Shown piece by piece: positions 39,219 to 47,495 of a DNA stretch of 64,000 bases. The notes beneath the pieces were generated by a model. The model was not told the origin of the DNA. It saw nothing but the letters and a program-made list of their open reading frames with translations, and did no database searches. Source of the DNA: an uncultured Prochlorococcus sp. (GTDB lineage: Bacteria; Cyanobacteriota; Cyanobacteriia; PCC-6307; Cyanobiaceae); the NCBI RefSeq assembly GCF_902536725.1, contig NZ_CACAYO010000002.1, positions 1 through 64,000 of the forward strand. The letters run 5' to 3'. Numbering within the stretch: the first letter of the stretch is position 1; every line of letters begins with the position of its first letter. A program made the position numbers and the translations under genes.

Positions 39219-40658
39219 TTATTTTATTTGAGAAGCCGCTTGTTTATATGCGACCTCAACTACTTCACTTAGAGTAGGATGAGTATGAACTTCTTTGGAT
39301 AATTCAATTACATCTTGGTTCCTTGAAATAGCGTTCGAAATTTCTTGAATTAGATCAGCTGCATGTAACCCAAAAATATGAGCACCTAATACTTTCCCAT
39401 TATCTTTATTGAAAATCAACTTTAGCAATCCATCACTATCCAATTCAGCCAATGCTTTTGAATTAGCTTTAAAGAAACTTTTGACAACTCCCAAAGTGAA
39501 ATTTTCTTTAGCAGATATCTCTTTAGCATCAGCTTCAGAGAGACCAACTGAACTTATCTCGGGGTGTGTAAAGGTTGCTGCGGGGATACTTTTATAGTTA
39601 ATTTCGACGTTACCACCGCAAATATTATCAACAGCTATTGTACCCTGCGCTGCAGCTGTATGGGCAAGCATTAGTTTGCCTGTTACATCTCCAACAGCCC
39701 AAATGTTAGGTATTATTTCATCACCATTCGTAACTCTCATTTGATCATCTATGGGAATGAACCCTTTTACTGTTTCAATACCAACCGAATCAAGATTTAA
39801 GTTATTACTATTAGGACTTCTGCCAGTTGCAACAAGTACAGCGTCAACTTCTAAAGTTTCTACAACTTCCTTAGATTTTGCATCTGTGAGTTCTATTTCT
39901 ACAGGACATCCAGGTGTTATTTTTGTCGCAAAGACATTTGATTTTGTGTCTATATCTCTCGATTGTATAAGGTTTTTCTTAGCAATTTTAGTGATGTCTG
40001 GATCAAATGTTGGCATAATATTTTCCAAAGCTTCAATCATAGTAACTTCACAACCAAGAGCTGTATAAACATCAGCAAATTCTAGTCCTATATATCCGCT
40101 TCCAATAATTGCTATCCATCTTGGAAGCCACTCAAGTTTAACCGCATCATCACTAGTAAATACAGTCCTATTATCCAAAGTTATTCCACGGGGCACAAAA
40201 GGAGAAGAACCAGTTGCTATAACAATATTCTTACATGTGAAAATTTTATCAATTCCGTTTTTATCTCTTACACCTACTTTTTGATTCCCTTCAATTCTGC
40301 CAATGCCCAAAATAATTTCAACTCCACTCCTTTTAAGAGTTTTTGTTAAATTTTCTCTAACATTTAGAACTAAATTATTTGCATGATCTGCAATTTTTGA
40401 TCTCTCGAATCTTACTGGAGAAGCATGAATACCAAATTTAGCTAAATGTTCATAATCAGCGATTTCTCTAACTTTTCCACTTGCAGCCAAAAGAGCTTTA
40501 GATGGAACACAACCCTTGTTAACACAAGTGCCTCCCATATCAGAAGATTCTACTATTGCGACTTTTAGTCCCTTACCAGCAGCATGTTTAGCGGCATCAA
40601 AACCTCCATATCCTGCTCCTATTACGATTAAATCAAAATCAAAACTTGAATCAGTCAC
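39219..40658 (-). CDS. lpd: Dihydrolipoamide dehydrogenase (E3)
   Basis: A 479-residue flavoprotein that reoxidises lipoamide in pyruvate dehydrogenase and the glycine cleavage system. FAD site GAGYGGFDAA (about 14-23), redox pair Cys45-Cys50 in GGTCVNKGC, NAD site IGSGYIGLEFA, and the C-terminal active His-Glu pair in HTHPTLSE are present. It belongs to the same complex as pdhA at 29.6 kb. trpC follows after 12 nt. Confidence 0.94.
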   Translation of the reverse strand: MTDSSFDFDLIVIGAGYGGFDAAKHAAGKGLKVAIVESSDMGGTCVNKGCVPSKALLAASGKVREIADYEHLAKFGIHASPVRFERSKIADHANNLVLNVRENLTKTLKRSGVEIILGIGRIEGNQKVGVRDKNGIDKIFTCKNIVIATGSSPFVPRGITLDNRTVFTSDDAVKLEWLPRWIAIIGSGYIGLEFADVYTALGCEVTMIEALENIMPTFDPDITKIAKKNLIQSRDIDTKSNVFATKITPGCPVEIELTDAKSKEVVETLEVDAVLVATGRSPNSNNLNLDSVGIETVKGFIPIDDQMRVTNGDEIIPNIWAVGDVTGKLMLAHTAAAQGTIAVDNICGGNVEINYKSIPAATFTHPEISSVGLSEADAKEISAKENFTLGVVKSFFKANSKALAELDSDGLLKLIFNKDNGKVLGAHIFGLHAADLIQEISNAISRNQDVIELSKEVHTHPTLSEVVEVAYKQAASQIK

Positions 40659-40665
40659 TTTTTAT

Positions 40666-41490
40666 CTATTTATTAGAGGTGTATGCGACTCTTTTTCGTT
40701 CAAGTAATAACGGAACTGCAACACAAGCCACATTTAATGATTCTACAAGCTCACTATGCGGAATTGTAATTGTTTCATTAAAAGCTTCTTGAATTTTTTT
40801 ATGAATACCTTGACCTTCGTTACCCAAAATTAAGACAGTAGACTTAGTCCAATCAATTTCCCAGTATGGTTTTGAAGGTTTTTTTGAGCTTTTATTAAAG
40901 CTACTAGTGGAAAAAATCTTAAATCCTTCATTTGATAATTCAGATAAAGACTTTAATAAAGAATTTATTATTTCTTCTTCAGTGCCCTCATATCTTTGAA
41001 ATGGGAGATTAAAGACTGCGCCAGTTGAAGCTCTTAATACTTTTTGGCTTAGTGGGTGTGCACCTCCAGCTAAAAAAATTGCATCAACACCGGCAGCTAA
41101 AGCAGTTCTAAAAAGATTACCCATATTCCCAGGATCTTGAATCCTATCTAGAACAAGAACAAAATCATCTTTACTATTGAATTGATAATTAGGTATCGAT
41201 GAAATTTCTACTAATGCTGCGATGCCATCTGGATTAACTGTTGAAATCGCAGAAGCTAAAACCTCCTCTGAGACCAAAGTTAATAATGATTTATCAAACT
41301 GTTTGCTGAGATTTTGGTTCTTTTTTAGCCATTTTTCAGTAACTAAAATTTTGGAGGGAGAATTTCCAGACTTAAGCAATTCCTCAATAAGATGAGTACC
41401 TTCTATACAAAAAAAATCTTTATCTTTGCGAGAGCATCCGCTTTTAAATGATCTAAATCTTTTAACTAGATTATTGTTTTTACTAGTTAT
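40666..41490 (-). CDS. SpoU/TrmH-family RNA 2'-O-methyltransferase, start uncertain
   Basis: A SPOUT-knot methyltransferase with LDRIQDPGNMGNLFRTA, LILGNEGQGI and SVTVN-type motif 3 seen as SLNVACVAVPLLLE. The first TTG (41379) gives 237 residues, but the frame continues upstream in coding-like style (FCIEGTHLIEELL, the usual SpoU substrate-binding start) to a stop at 41545. No ATG, GTG or TTG lies there. ATA at 41490, before TSKNNNLVKRF, is a candidate and gives 274 residues; this is inference. The target RNA is unknown. Confidence 0.75.
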   Translation of the reverse strand: MTSKNNNLVKRFRSFKSGCSRKDKDFFCIEGTHLIEELLKSGNSPSKILVTEKWLKKNQNLSKQFDKSLLTLVSEEVLASAISTVNPDGIAALVEISSIPNYQFNSKDDFVLVLDRIQDPGNMGNLFRTALAAGVDAIFLAGGAHPLSQKVLRASTGAVFNLPFQRYEGTEEEIINSLLKSLSELSNEGFKIFSTSSFNKSSKKPSKPYWEIDWTKSTVLILGNEGQGIHKKIQEAFNETITIPHSELVESLNVACVAVPLLLERKRVAYTSNK

Positions 41491-41701
41491 TTTTAAAAAA
41501 GTATTTTCTATGAGTAATTTTAAAAATTTGTTATCTATTATATTTTAATTACATAAATATTTTGATCAATTATTTATTAAATTTTTATTTTCCAAGAAAT
41601 CAAAAAAATACATTTTCACTTTTAATTAATATTCAAGACGTTACATAGGGTGGACTTACTAATTTTCGTTTGTCATCATGAATCTAATAAATTAAGTCTT
41701 A

Positions 41702-43072
41702 ATGATTTGCGTGAGCAAAAATAAGTCATATCTTAAATCACAAAATTTAAAGATTTTTGGCCAATGCAAATTAAATGGAATCGTTGAAATAAGTGGTGCA
41801 AAGAATTCGGCCTTAGTTTTGCTTGCTGCATCATTACTAACTAATGAAAGAATAGTTCTTCAGAATGTTCCTCGCCTTACTGATATTGAAAAAATGGCTA
41901 ATATCCTTAGGAATTTAGGGGTTAAAATAATAGAAAAAAACAATGAATTAGAGATAGATTCACAAAATATTTCTATTAAAGAACTTCCATATGAACTTGT
42001 TAATGGACTAAGAGCAAGTTTCTTTTGTATCGGTCCACTATTAAGTAAATTTGGAGAGGCTACAGTCCCTCTGCCTGGAGGGTGCAATATTGGTTCAAGG
42101 CCAATAGATGAACACATTAACGGACTTAAAGCACTAGGAGCGAAAATTATTATTGAAGAAGAAATTGTCAAAGCAAATATAAAAGGAGATAAAAGTAGAT
42201 TAATTGGTACCCATATTAAATTAAAGTGCCCAAGCGTAGGAGCTACTGAAACTTTAATAATGGCGGCATCATTGGCGAAGGGAAGAACTACGATTGAGAA
42301 TGCTGCAAGAGAACCTGAAATTCAGGATTTATGCCAAATGCTTAATAAAATGGGGGCAAAAATTTACGACTCTGGCAAAGAAAAAATAATTATTGATGGT
42401 GTTAGTAAGCTGTGTGGTTGTACTCATAAAGTAATTCCAGATCGAATAGAAGCTGGCACTTTTTTAATAGCTGCTGCTGCGACTTCCTCTTCGATAACAA
42501 TTTCTCCTGTAATTCCTAATCATCTTGAAGCTGTCACGAATAAGCTTCAAGAGAGTGGAAGTAAAATTACAATTAAAGGTAATTCAATTACAATCAACGG
42601 TAATAAAATCAAAAGCGTAGATATAGAAACAGCTCCTTTCCCAGGATTTCCAACTGATTTGCAAGCACCATTTACAACTTTAATGGCAATCGCGAATGGT
42701 GAATCAAAGATAACTGAAACAATTTTCGAAAACAGAATGAACCATGTTCATTTACTAAACAAAATGGGGGCAAATATAAAATTGAATAAAAACATAGCTA
42801 ACATCAAAGGTGTTAAAAAAATTAAAGGTATGGATCTGGTTGGATCTGATTTGAGGTCTTCAGCTGCATTAATAATTGCTGGGATTATAGCTGAAGGAAC
42901 TAGTACAATTTCAGGTTTAGAGCATTTGGATAGAGGTTATGAAAATTTCGAATCAAAATTAAAAATACTGGGTATAAAAATAACCAGAGAGTTTAACAAA
43001 AAAACTTTGAAAAATAAAGAATTCAAGACTAGTTCAGACCCTTCAGATATTCCTCGATATAAAGCGGCCTAG
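41702..43072 (+). CDS. murA: UDP-N-acetylglucosamine 1-carboxyvinyltransferase
   Basis: A 456-residue EPSP-synthase-fold enzyme for the first committed step of peptidoglycan synthesis. ISGAKNSALVLLAA (about residues 31-44) and the catalytic Cys in LPGGCNIGSRPID (about 128) are present. The last 25 residues are polar and extend past the usual end. argD and folC follow after a tRNA on the same strand. Confidence 0.95.
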   Translation: MICVSKNKSYLKSQNLKIFGQCKLNGIVEISGAKNSALVLLAASLLTNERIVLQNVPRLTDIEKMANILRNLGVKIIEKNNELEIDSQNISIKELPYELVNGLRASFFCIGPLLSKFGEATVPLPGGCNIGSRPIDEHINGLKALGAKIIIEEEIVKANIKGDKSRLIGTHIKLKCPSVGATETLIMAASLAKGRTTIENAAREPEIQDLCQMLNKMGAKIYDSGKEKIIIDGVSKLCGCTHKVIPDRIEAGTFLIAAAATSSSITISPVIPNHLEAVTNKLQESGSKITIKGNSITINGNKIKSVDIETAPFPGFPTDLQAPFTTLMAIANGESKITETIFENRMNHVHLLNKMGANIKLNKNIANIKGVKKIKGMDLVGSDLRSSAALIIAGIIAEGTSTISGLEHLDRGYENFESKLKILGIKITREFNKKTLKNKEFKTSSDPSDIPRYKAA

Positions 43073-43122
43073 ATTGTAAAAAAGCGTGAAAATTATTAAA
43101 TACTTAAACGTAAGCAATATTT

Positions 43123-43233
43123 ATGAGTGAAATACAACCTAAAAATATAAGAAATAACACTAAGAAGCGACTAGACCAAATCTTATTTAAACCACTAATC
43201 TTGAAATCATTCATGCCCATGTTCCGCTATTAG
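43123..43233 (+). CDS. Micro-ORF, 36 aa, basic
   Basis: An ATG frame coding MSEIQPKNIRNNTKKR followed by a short hydrophobic C-terminal part (ILFKPLILKSFMPMF). It may be a tiny membrane-associated protein. It lies in a gap between murA and tRNA-Leu and its tail overlaps the opposite-strand micro-ORF by 23 nt. No family is recognised; support is only the good start, sensible composition and fit. Confidence 0.35.
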   Translation: MSEIQPKNIRNNTKKRLDQILFKPLILKSFMPMFRY

Positions 43234-43318
43234 ATCCAAATGCTGTCAAAATAGTGACTGCAATGAAAAGATAGGGAGCAAATTTCAAGGATAATTTTTT
43301 AGCTTTAATTTTAGTCAT
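43211..43318 (-). CDS. Micro-ORF, 35 aa, single membrane helix
   Basis: An ATG frame coding MTKIKAKKLSLKF, then a hydrophobic helix APYLFIAVTILTAFGS and a short NSGTWA end. A basic N-terminus followed by one helix is typical of the many very small membrane proteins of picocyanobacteria. It is convergent with and overlaps the 36-aa plus-strand frame. Function unknown. Confidence 0.45.
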   Translation of the reverse strand: MTKIKAKKLSLKFAPYLFIAVTILTAFGSNSGTWA

Positions 43319-43511
43319 TAAATTTTTTCTTTAAATATAACATAATATTACTGAATATGAAGCTTTATTCCCGCAGACAAGTTTTAAGTCGAGAAACTGT
43401 TACATAATTGTATCGGATATGTTAATTAATGCATTTTTAATCTTAATTATTGTCAGAAATTCAATAAATATTATTCTATGTTTTTAACGAAAAGATTAGC
43501 TATTAACAAAC

Positions 43512-43552
43512 GTTATCTTGATAACAGTTCATTGACAAAAACAATAGTCAAT
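43512..43552. promoter_or_regulatory. Two adjacent inverted repeats upstream of tRNA-Leu/argD
   Basis: GTTATC-TT-GATAAC at 43512-43525 is a perfect palindrome with a 2-nt centre. Six nt later ATTGAC (43531-43536) and GTCAAT (43547-43552) form a second inverted repeat. Both look operator-like, 45-90 nt upstream of tRNA-Leu. No binding protein can be named. Confidence 0.35.
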
Positions 43553-43566
43553 AAGTTGATTTTTGT

Positions 43567-43572
43567 TATAAT
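43567..43572 (+). promoter_or_regulatory. Candidate -10 element for tRNA-Leu
   Basis: A perfect TATAAT 27 nt before the mature 5' end of tRNA-Leu. No -35 at normal spacing. It may also serve argD, which begins 5 nt after the tRNA. Confidence 0.45.
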
Positions 43573-43599
43573 AAAAAAGTTAATTTTTGCAAAAGCCTT

Positions 43600-43681
43600 G
43601 GGAGCGTGGTGGAATTGGTAGACGCACCGCACTCAAAATGCGGCACCTTCGGGTATGTCGGTTCAAGTCCGACCGCTCCCA
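43600..43681 (+). tRNA. tRNA-Leu (CAA)
   Basis: An 82-nt class II tRNA. The acceptor stem GGGAGCG pairs with CGCTCCC, the anticodon loop CTCAAAA gives anticodon CAA, and a variable arm (CACCTTCGGGTATG) and T-loop GTTCAAGTC are present. CCA is not encoded. argD begins 5 nt after its end. Confidence 0.97.
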
Positions 43682-43686
43682 CTTTG

Positions 43687-44862
43687 ATGAATACCTATAG
43701 TAGATTCGATATATCTTTCAAAAAAGGAAAAGGTTGTTGGCTATGGGACAAAAAAGGTAAAAAATATCTAGATGCAGTCGCTGGTATAGCAACTTGTAGT
43801 CTTGGCCATAGCGATAGAGTTTTAAGAAGAAGGCTATCTAATCAACTAAGAAAGATTCAACACATTTCCAATCTCTACAACATTGAAGAACAAGAACAAT
43901 TAAGCAGAACTTTAACGAATATGAGTTGTGCCAAAAGTGTCTTCTTCTGTAACAGTGGTGCGGAAGCAAATGAATCAGCAATTAAATTAATAAAAAAATA
44001 CGGTAATACAATAAATAAGGGTAAAGAATCAATAATTCTCGCTGCAGAATCTAGCTTTCATGGAAGGACGCTGGCCACATTGAGTGCTACTGGACAACCC
44101 AAATATCAAAAGGGCTTCGAACCATTGATTCAAGGGTTCAAATTTTTTAAATTTAACAATTTTGATTCTGTAAAAAAATTATTTGAAGAGTGTGAAAATA
44201 ATGATCAAAAAATTGCAGGTGTTTTAGTTGAACCAATACAAGGTGAAGGTGGCGTAATTCCTGGAAGTAAAATATTTTTTAAAAGCCTAAGAGATATATG
44301 TGATGAATATAATTCTCTCCTAATTTTAGATGAGGTTCAAAGTGGAGTAGGTCGAACTGGGAAAATGTGGGGTTATGAGAATTTAGGAATTGAACCTGAT
44401 GGATTCACCCTTGCTAAAGGATTAGGAGGAGGTCATGCAATTGGAGCATTACTAGTAAAAGAAAAAGCCAATATTTTTTATCCAGGAGATCATGCAAGTA
44501 CATTTGGGGGGAACCCTTTCGCCTGTAAAGCTGCCCTAACTGTATTAGAAGAAATAAATAGAAGAAATCTTGTTAATAATGTTTATCTAAGGGGGGAACA
44601 ATTAAGTACTGGATTTGAAGAATTGTCAAAAAAATTTCCAAATATTATTACCGGTAAAAGAGGTTTAGGTTTAATACAAGGTCTTGTAATCAATGAAGAT
44701 TATGCTGATGCAAAAAAAATTACATTAAAAGCTTTTAATAAAGGGTTATTGGTAGTTCCGGCAGGAGGAAATGTTGTAAGGATTGTCCCACCATTAGTTA
44801 TATCTCGAAGAGAAATTAATATTCTTTTGGATAAGCTAAATTCAATTTTTGAAGAGTTATAG
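43687..44862 (+). CDS. argD: Acetylornithine aminotransferase
   Basis: A 391-residue PLP enzyme of arginine synthesis. The signatures FFCNSGAEANE, ILDEVQSGVGRTG and FTLAKGLGGG (PLP Lys) are present, with STFGGNPFAC later. A longer frame begins inside the tRNA at 43606 and is rejected; the ATG at 43687, 5 nt after the tRNA, gives MNTYSRFD and a normal length. folC follows after 11 nt. Confidence 0.94.
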   Translation: MNTYSRFDISFKKGKGCWLWDKKGKKYLDAVAGIATCSLGHSDRVLRRRLSNQLRKIQHISNLYNIEEQEQLSRTLTNMSCAKSVFFCNSGAEANESAIKLIKKYGNTINKGKESIILAAESSFHGRTLATLSATGQPKYQKGFEPLIQGFKFFKFNNFDSVKKLFEECENNDQKIAGVLVEPIQGEGGVIPGSKIFFKSLRDICDEYNSLLILDEVQSGVGRTGKMWGYENLGIEPDGFTLAKGLGGGHAIGALLVKEKANIFYPGDHASTFGGNPFACKAALTVLEEINRRNLVNNVYLRGEQLSTGFEELSKKFPNIITGKRGLGLIQGLVINEDYADAKKITLKAFNKGLLVVPAGGNVVRIVPPLVISRREINILLDKLNSIFEEL

Positions 44863-44873
44863 CAATTTAAATT

Positions 44874-46112
44874 TTGAAAAATGCAGATTTAAAAATTTTT
44901 GAATTATCCTCTAAATATGAAAGGGATAATATCAAATTAGGTTTATCAAGAATTAAAAAAGCACTTCAAAAACTTGGTAATCCTTGCGAGAATATCCCTG
45001 CGATACAAATTATTGGAACCAATGGAAAAGGATCAATCGCAGCATATTTAGAAAGTATACTTTTTGAAGCTAAAAAGGATTTTGGTGTAACGACGTCTCC
45101 TCATCTTTTTGACGTATGCGAAAGAATTAGAATTAATAAAAAAAATATCAACAAAACTGATTTTGAAAAAATCTATAAACTAATAGAAACAAAATTTTCA
45201 ACATTTGAATTAACTCCTTTTGAAAAAATCATTTGCTGCGCACTAAATTTTTTTGACAATAAAAAAGTTGAATTGCTCATTCTTGAAGCTGGCTTAGGAG
45301 GAAGATTAGACGCAACAACAGCTCATAAATCTAGACCAATAATTGCTATTGGGAATATTGGCTTAGACCATAAAGAATTTCTTGGAGATACGATTGAAGA
45401 AATTGCCAAAGAAAAATTAGCAGTTATTGAACAAAACTCAATTGTCATCTCATGCAACCAAAATAGTAAAGTTGAAAATTTAATAACCAAAAAAGTTAAA
45501 GAAGTTGGAGCAAAAATTATCTGGAAAGATTCAATTTCAAACAGTTATGAACTTGGATTAAATGGAGTTTTCCAAAAACAAAATGCTTCAGTAGCTGTTG
45601 GAGCAATTGAAGCGCTGAATAATTTGGGATTTGATATTAAAGAAAAAAACATATATGAAGGCCTTAAAAAGACCGCTTGGCATGGAAGGCTAGAAATAAT
45701 AAATTATTTCAACAAAGAAATTCTTGTAGATTGTGCGCACAATTATCCTGCCGCAAAAGCACTTTCTAATGAGCGAAGTAATTGGGAAAATGAAGATAAA
45801 GGAATTTATTGGATTTTAGGTGTCCAAAGACAAAAAGATATTTACGCAATATTAAAAACACTTCTAAAGAAAAATGATCACTTATTACTTGTGCCAGTCC
45901 CAAACCAAACTAGTTGGAAATTAAATGATCTCTCTGAGATTAAAGAAATTGACTTTCAAAAAACAATTGAATTTAAAACATTTGAACTTGCCATTGAGTA
46001 TTTATTTTCATTAGAAAAATGGCCAACTAATCATCCTGTCATAACAGGTTCTATTTTTTTAGTTGCTGAATTTATTAAATTTGCAAATATTAAAAGAAAT
46101 ATTAAAGATTAA
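44874..46112 (+). CDS. folC: Folylpolyglutamate / dihydrofolate synthase
   Basis: A 412-residue Mur-ligase-fold enzyme that adds glutamate to folates. The ATP loop GTNGKGS (about residues 49-55), LILEAGLGGRLDAT and DHKEFLG are present, with DCAHNYPA in the C-terminal domain. The start is TTG, 11 nt after argD. Its end overlaps the convergent FAD-oxidase gene by 11 nt. Confidence 0.92.
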   Translation: MKNADLKIFELSSKYERDNIKLGLSRIKKALQKLGNPCENIPAIQIIGTNGKGSIAAYLESILFEAKKDFGVTTSPHLFDVCERIRINKKNINKTDFEKIYKLIETKFSTFELTPFEKIICCALNFFDNKKVELLILEAGLGGRLDATTAHKSRPIIAIGNIGLDHKEFLGDTIEEIAKEKLAVIEQNSIVISCNQNSKVENLITKKVKEVGAKIIWKDSISNSYELGLNGVFQKQNASVAVGAIEALNNLGFDIKEKNIYEGLKKTAWHGRLEIINYFNKEILVDCAHNYPAAKALSNERSNWENEDKGIYWILGVQRQKDIYAILKTLLKKNDHLLLVPVPNQTSWKLNDLSEIKEIDFQKTIEFKTFELAIEYLFSLEKWPTNHPVITGSIFLVAEFIKFANIKRNIKD

Positions 46113-47457
46113 ATTGTTCCTTAACTTCCCAACCTTCCAATTTTCCCGGATTTAATAGCCCTTTAGGATCAAATTTCAATTTCGCTTTTACTTGATCTGC
46201 GTCAACCACTCCTAGGCCTCCGCCTTCGACAGTTAAGACATGGGGATTAAAAATAAACGCGCCAAGTTTCTTACAATCTTCCATTATTTCATTTAATTCA
46301 TCTTTCCCATTCCACCTTAATACAGGCAAAGCCGCTAATCGTGGTGATCCTTGTTGAGAAACCGCCTCTAAATGCCAAAGAACTTTTCTACCCCATTTTT
46401 TTCTCAAAAAATTAATCAATCTTAGTTCATCATTAAGTGGCAAAAGCATCTGCAAATACGTCCAATTTTTATCCTTAGACCTCATATGAAGAGTTGTATG
46501 ATTCCATACGACTTCAGAAATTCCATTGACGAGTTTTTCTTCTTCCCCAAGGAGGGTAGATTCAACTTTGAATTTTTGACAAATTAGCTCGATGGTTTTT
46601 ATTCCTCCAAGAGTAGATTGAATTAATATCTTGTGACTTCTAGAATTAGTTTTAAACCATTTTGGCATTTGATCTACAATTTCTTCTTCAAGAATTGCTC
46701 CTAGTTTCAGATCAATTGCTGCACTGGTGAGAGTTTTTAATATATCTATTGTTTTTTCAAATTCAATACAGTGGATAACTATTGAATACCACTTACGTTT
46801 GATATCAGTAGCAAGTAGTAAAGAAGTAATTATTCCATTAGTCCCATAAGCATGATTTAAAGGTTCTGATTCTTGAGCATCAAACTTTAACAATTCAGGT
46901 TTTTCATTCATCGTTACAGCCTCTAAACCAATAAGATTTCCTGGATCTCTTAAAAATCCCCACCTAACTGAACCAATACCTCCCGATCCACCTGCAATAA
47001 AACCTCCAATAGTTGCAGTTTTCCAAGTACTAGGAAGCAACCTCAATTCCCTCCCATATTTCTCTAATTGTTTATTCAAATCTCCCATAACACAGCCAGA
47101 CTGTACTTTTACAAAACCTGTATCACGATCAAATTCTTCTAACTTATTAAAATGACTCATCTGCATTACAACTCCTTTAAACAATGGGACAGCTTGCCCA
47201 TAATTACCTGTACCGGAACCCCTTAATGTAAGTGGGATAGAAAATTCCCAACATATTTGTGCTACTTCCCTTACTGCTTTGTGATCACTAGGTCTTACCA
47301 CCAAATCAGCGATACATTCGTCTAATTTTTCAGTAAGGATTGGAGAGTAGTTATAAAAATCTTTTGAAAGTCTTTTTATATCAGATTGACTTTCAATAAT
47401 CTCTAAGTTGTTAACTTCCCTAAATTTGTCTATAAATTTAAGAGTATTTGATGTCAT
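46102..47457 (-). CDS. FAD-linked oxidase (GlcD-like, FAD_binding_4)
   Basis: A 451-residue flavoprotein. VVRPSDHKAVREVAQIC then LTLRGSGTGNYGQAVP (about residues 51-90) match the FAD_binding_4 entry site, and GGFIAGGSGGIGSVRWG is also typical. The C-terminus (KLKFDPKGLLNPGK) matches the D-lactate/glycolate oxidase group. The substrate is unknown; glycolate oxidase is one possibility. It is 38 nt downstream of an amidohydrolase on the same strand, so the two may share a pathway. Confidence 0.8.
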   Translation of the reverse strand: MTSNTLKFIDKFREVNNLEIIESQSDIKRLSKDFYNYSPILTEKLDECIADLVVRPSDHKAVREVAQICWEFSIPLTLRGSGTGNYGQAVPLFKGVVMQMSHFNKLEEFDRDTGFVKVQSGCVMGDLNKQLEKYGRELRLLPSTWKTATIGGFIAGGSGGIGSVRWGFLRDPGNLIGLEAVTMNEKPELLKFDAQESEPLNHAYGTNGIITSLLLATDIKRKWYSIVIHCIEFEKTIDILKTLTSAAIDLKLGAILEEEIVDQMPKWFKTNSRSHKILIQSTLGGIKTIELICQKFKVESTLLGEEEKLVNGISEVVWNHTTLHMRSKDKNWTYLQMLLPLNDELRLINFLRKKWGRKVLWHLEAVSQQGSPRLAALPVLRWNGKDELNEIMEDCKKLGAFIFNPHVLTVEGGGLGVVDADQVKAKLKFDPKGLLNPGKLEGWEVKEQFNL

Positions 47458-47495
47458 TAAATAAATTTTTATTGTTTTGTATATAAATTAGCCGA

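Noticed and set aside
43606..43686. Extension of argD into the tRNA-Leu gene
   Set aside because: The frame only reads through the tRNA; the ATG at 43687 gives the normal ArgD start.
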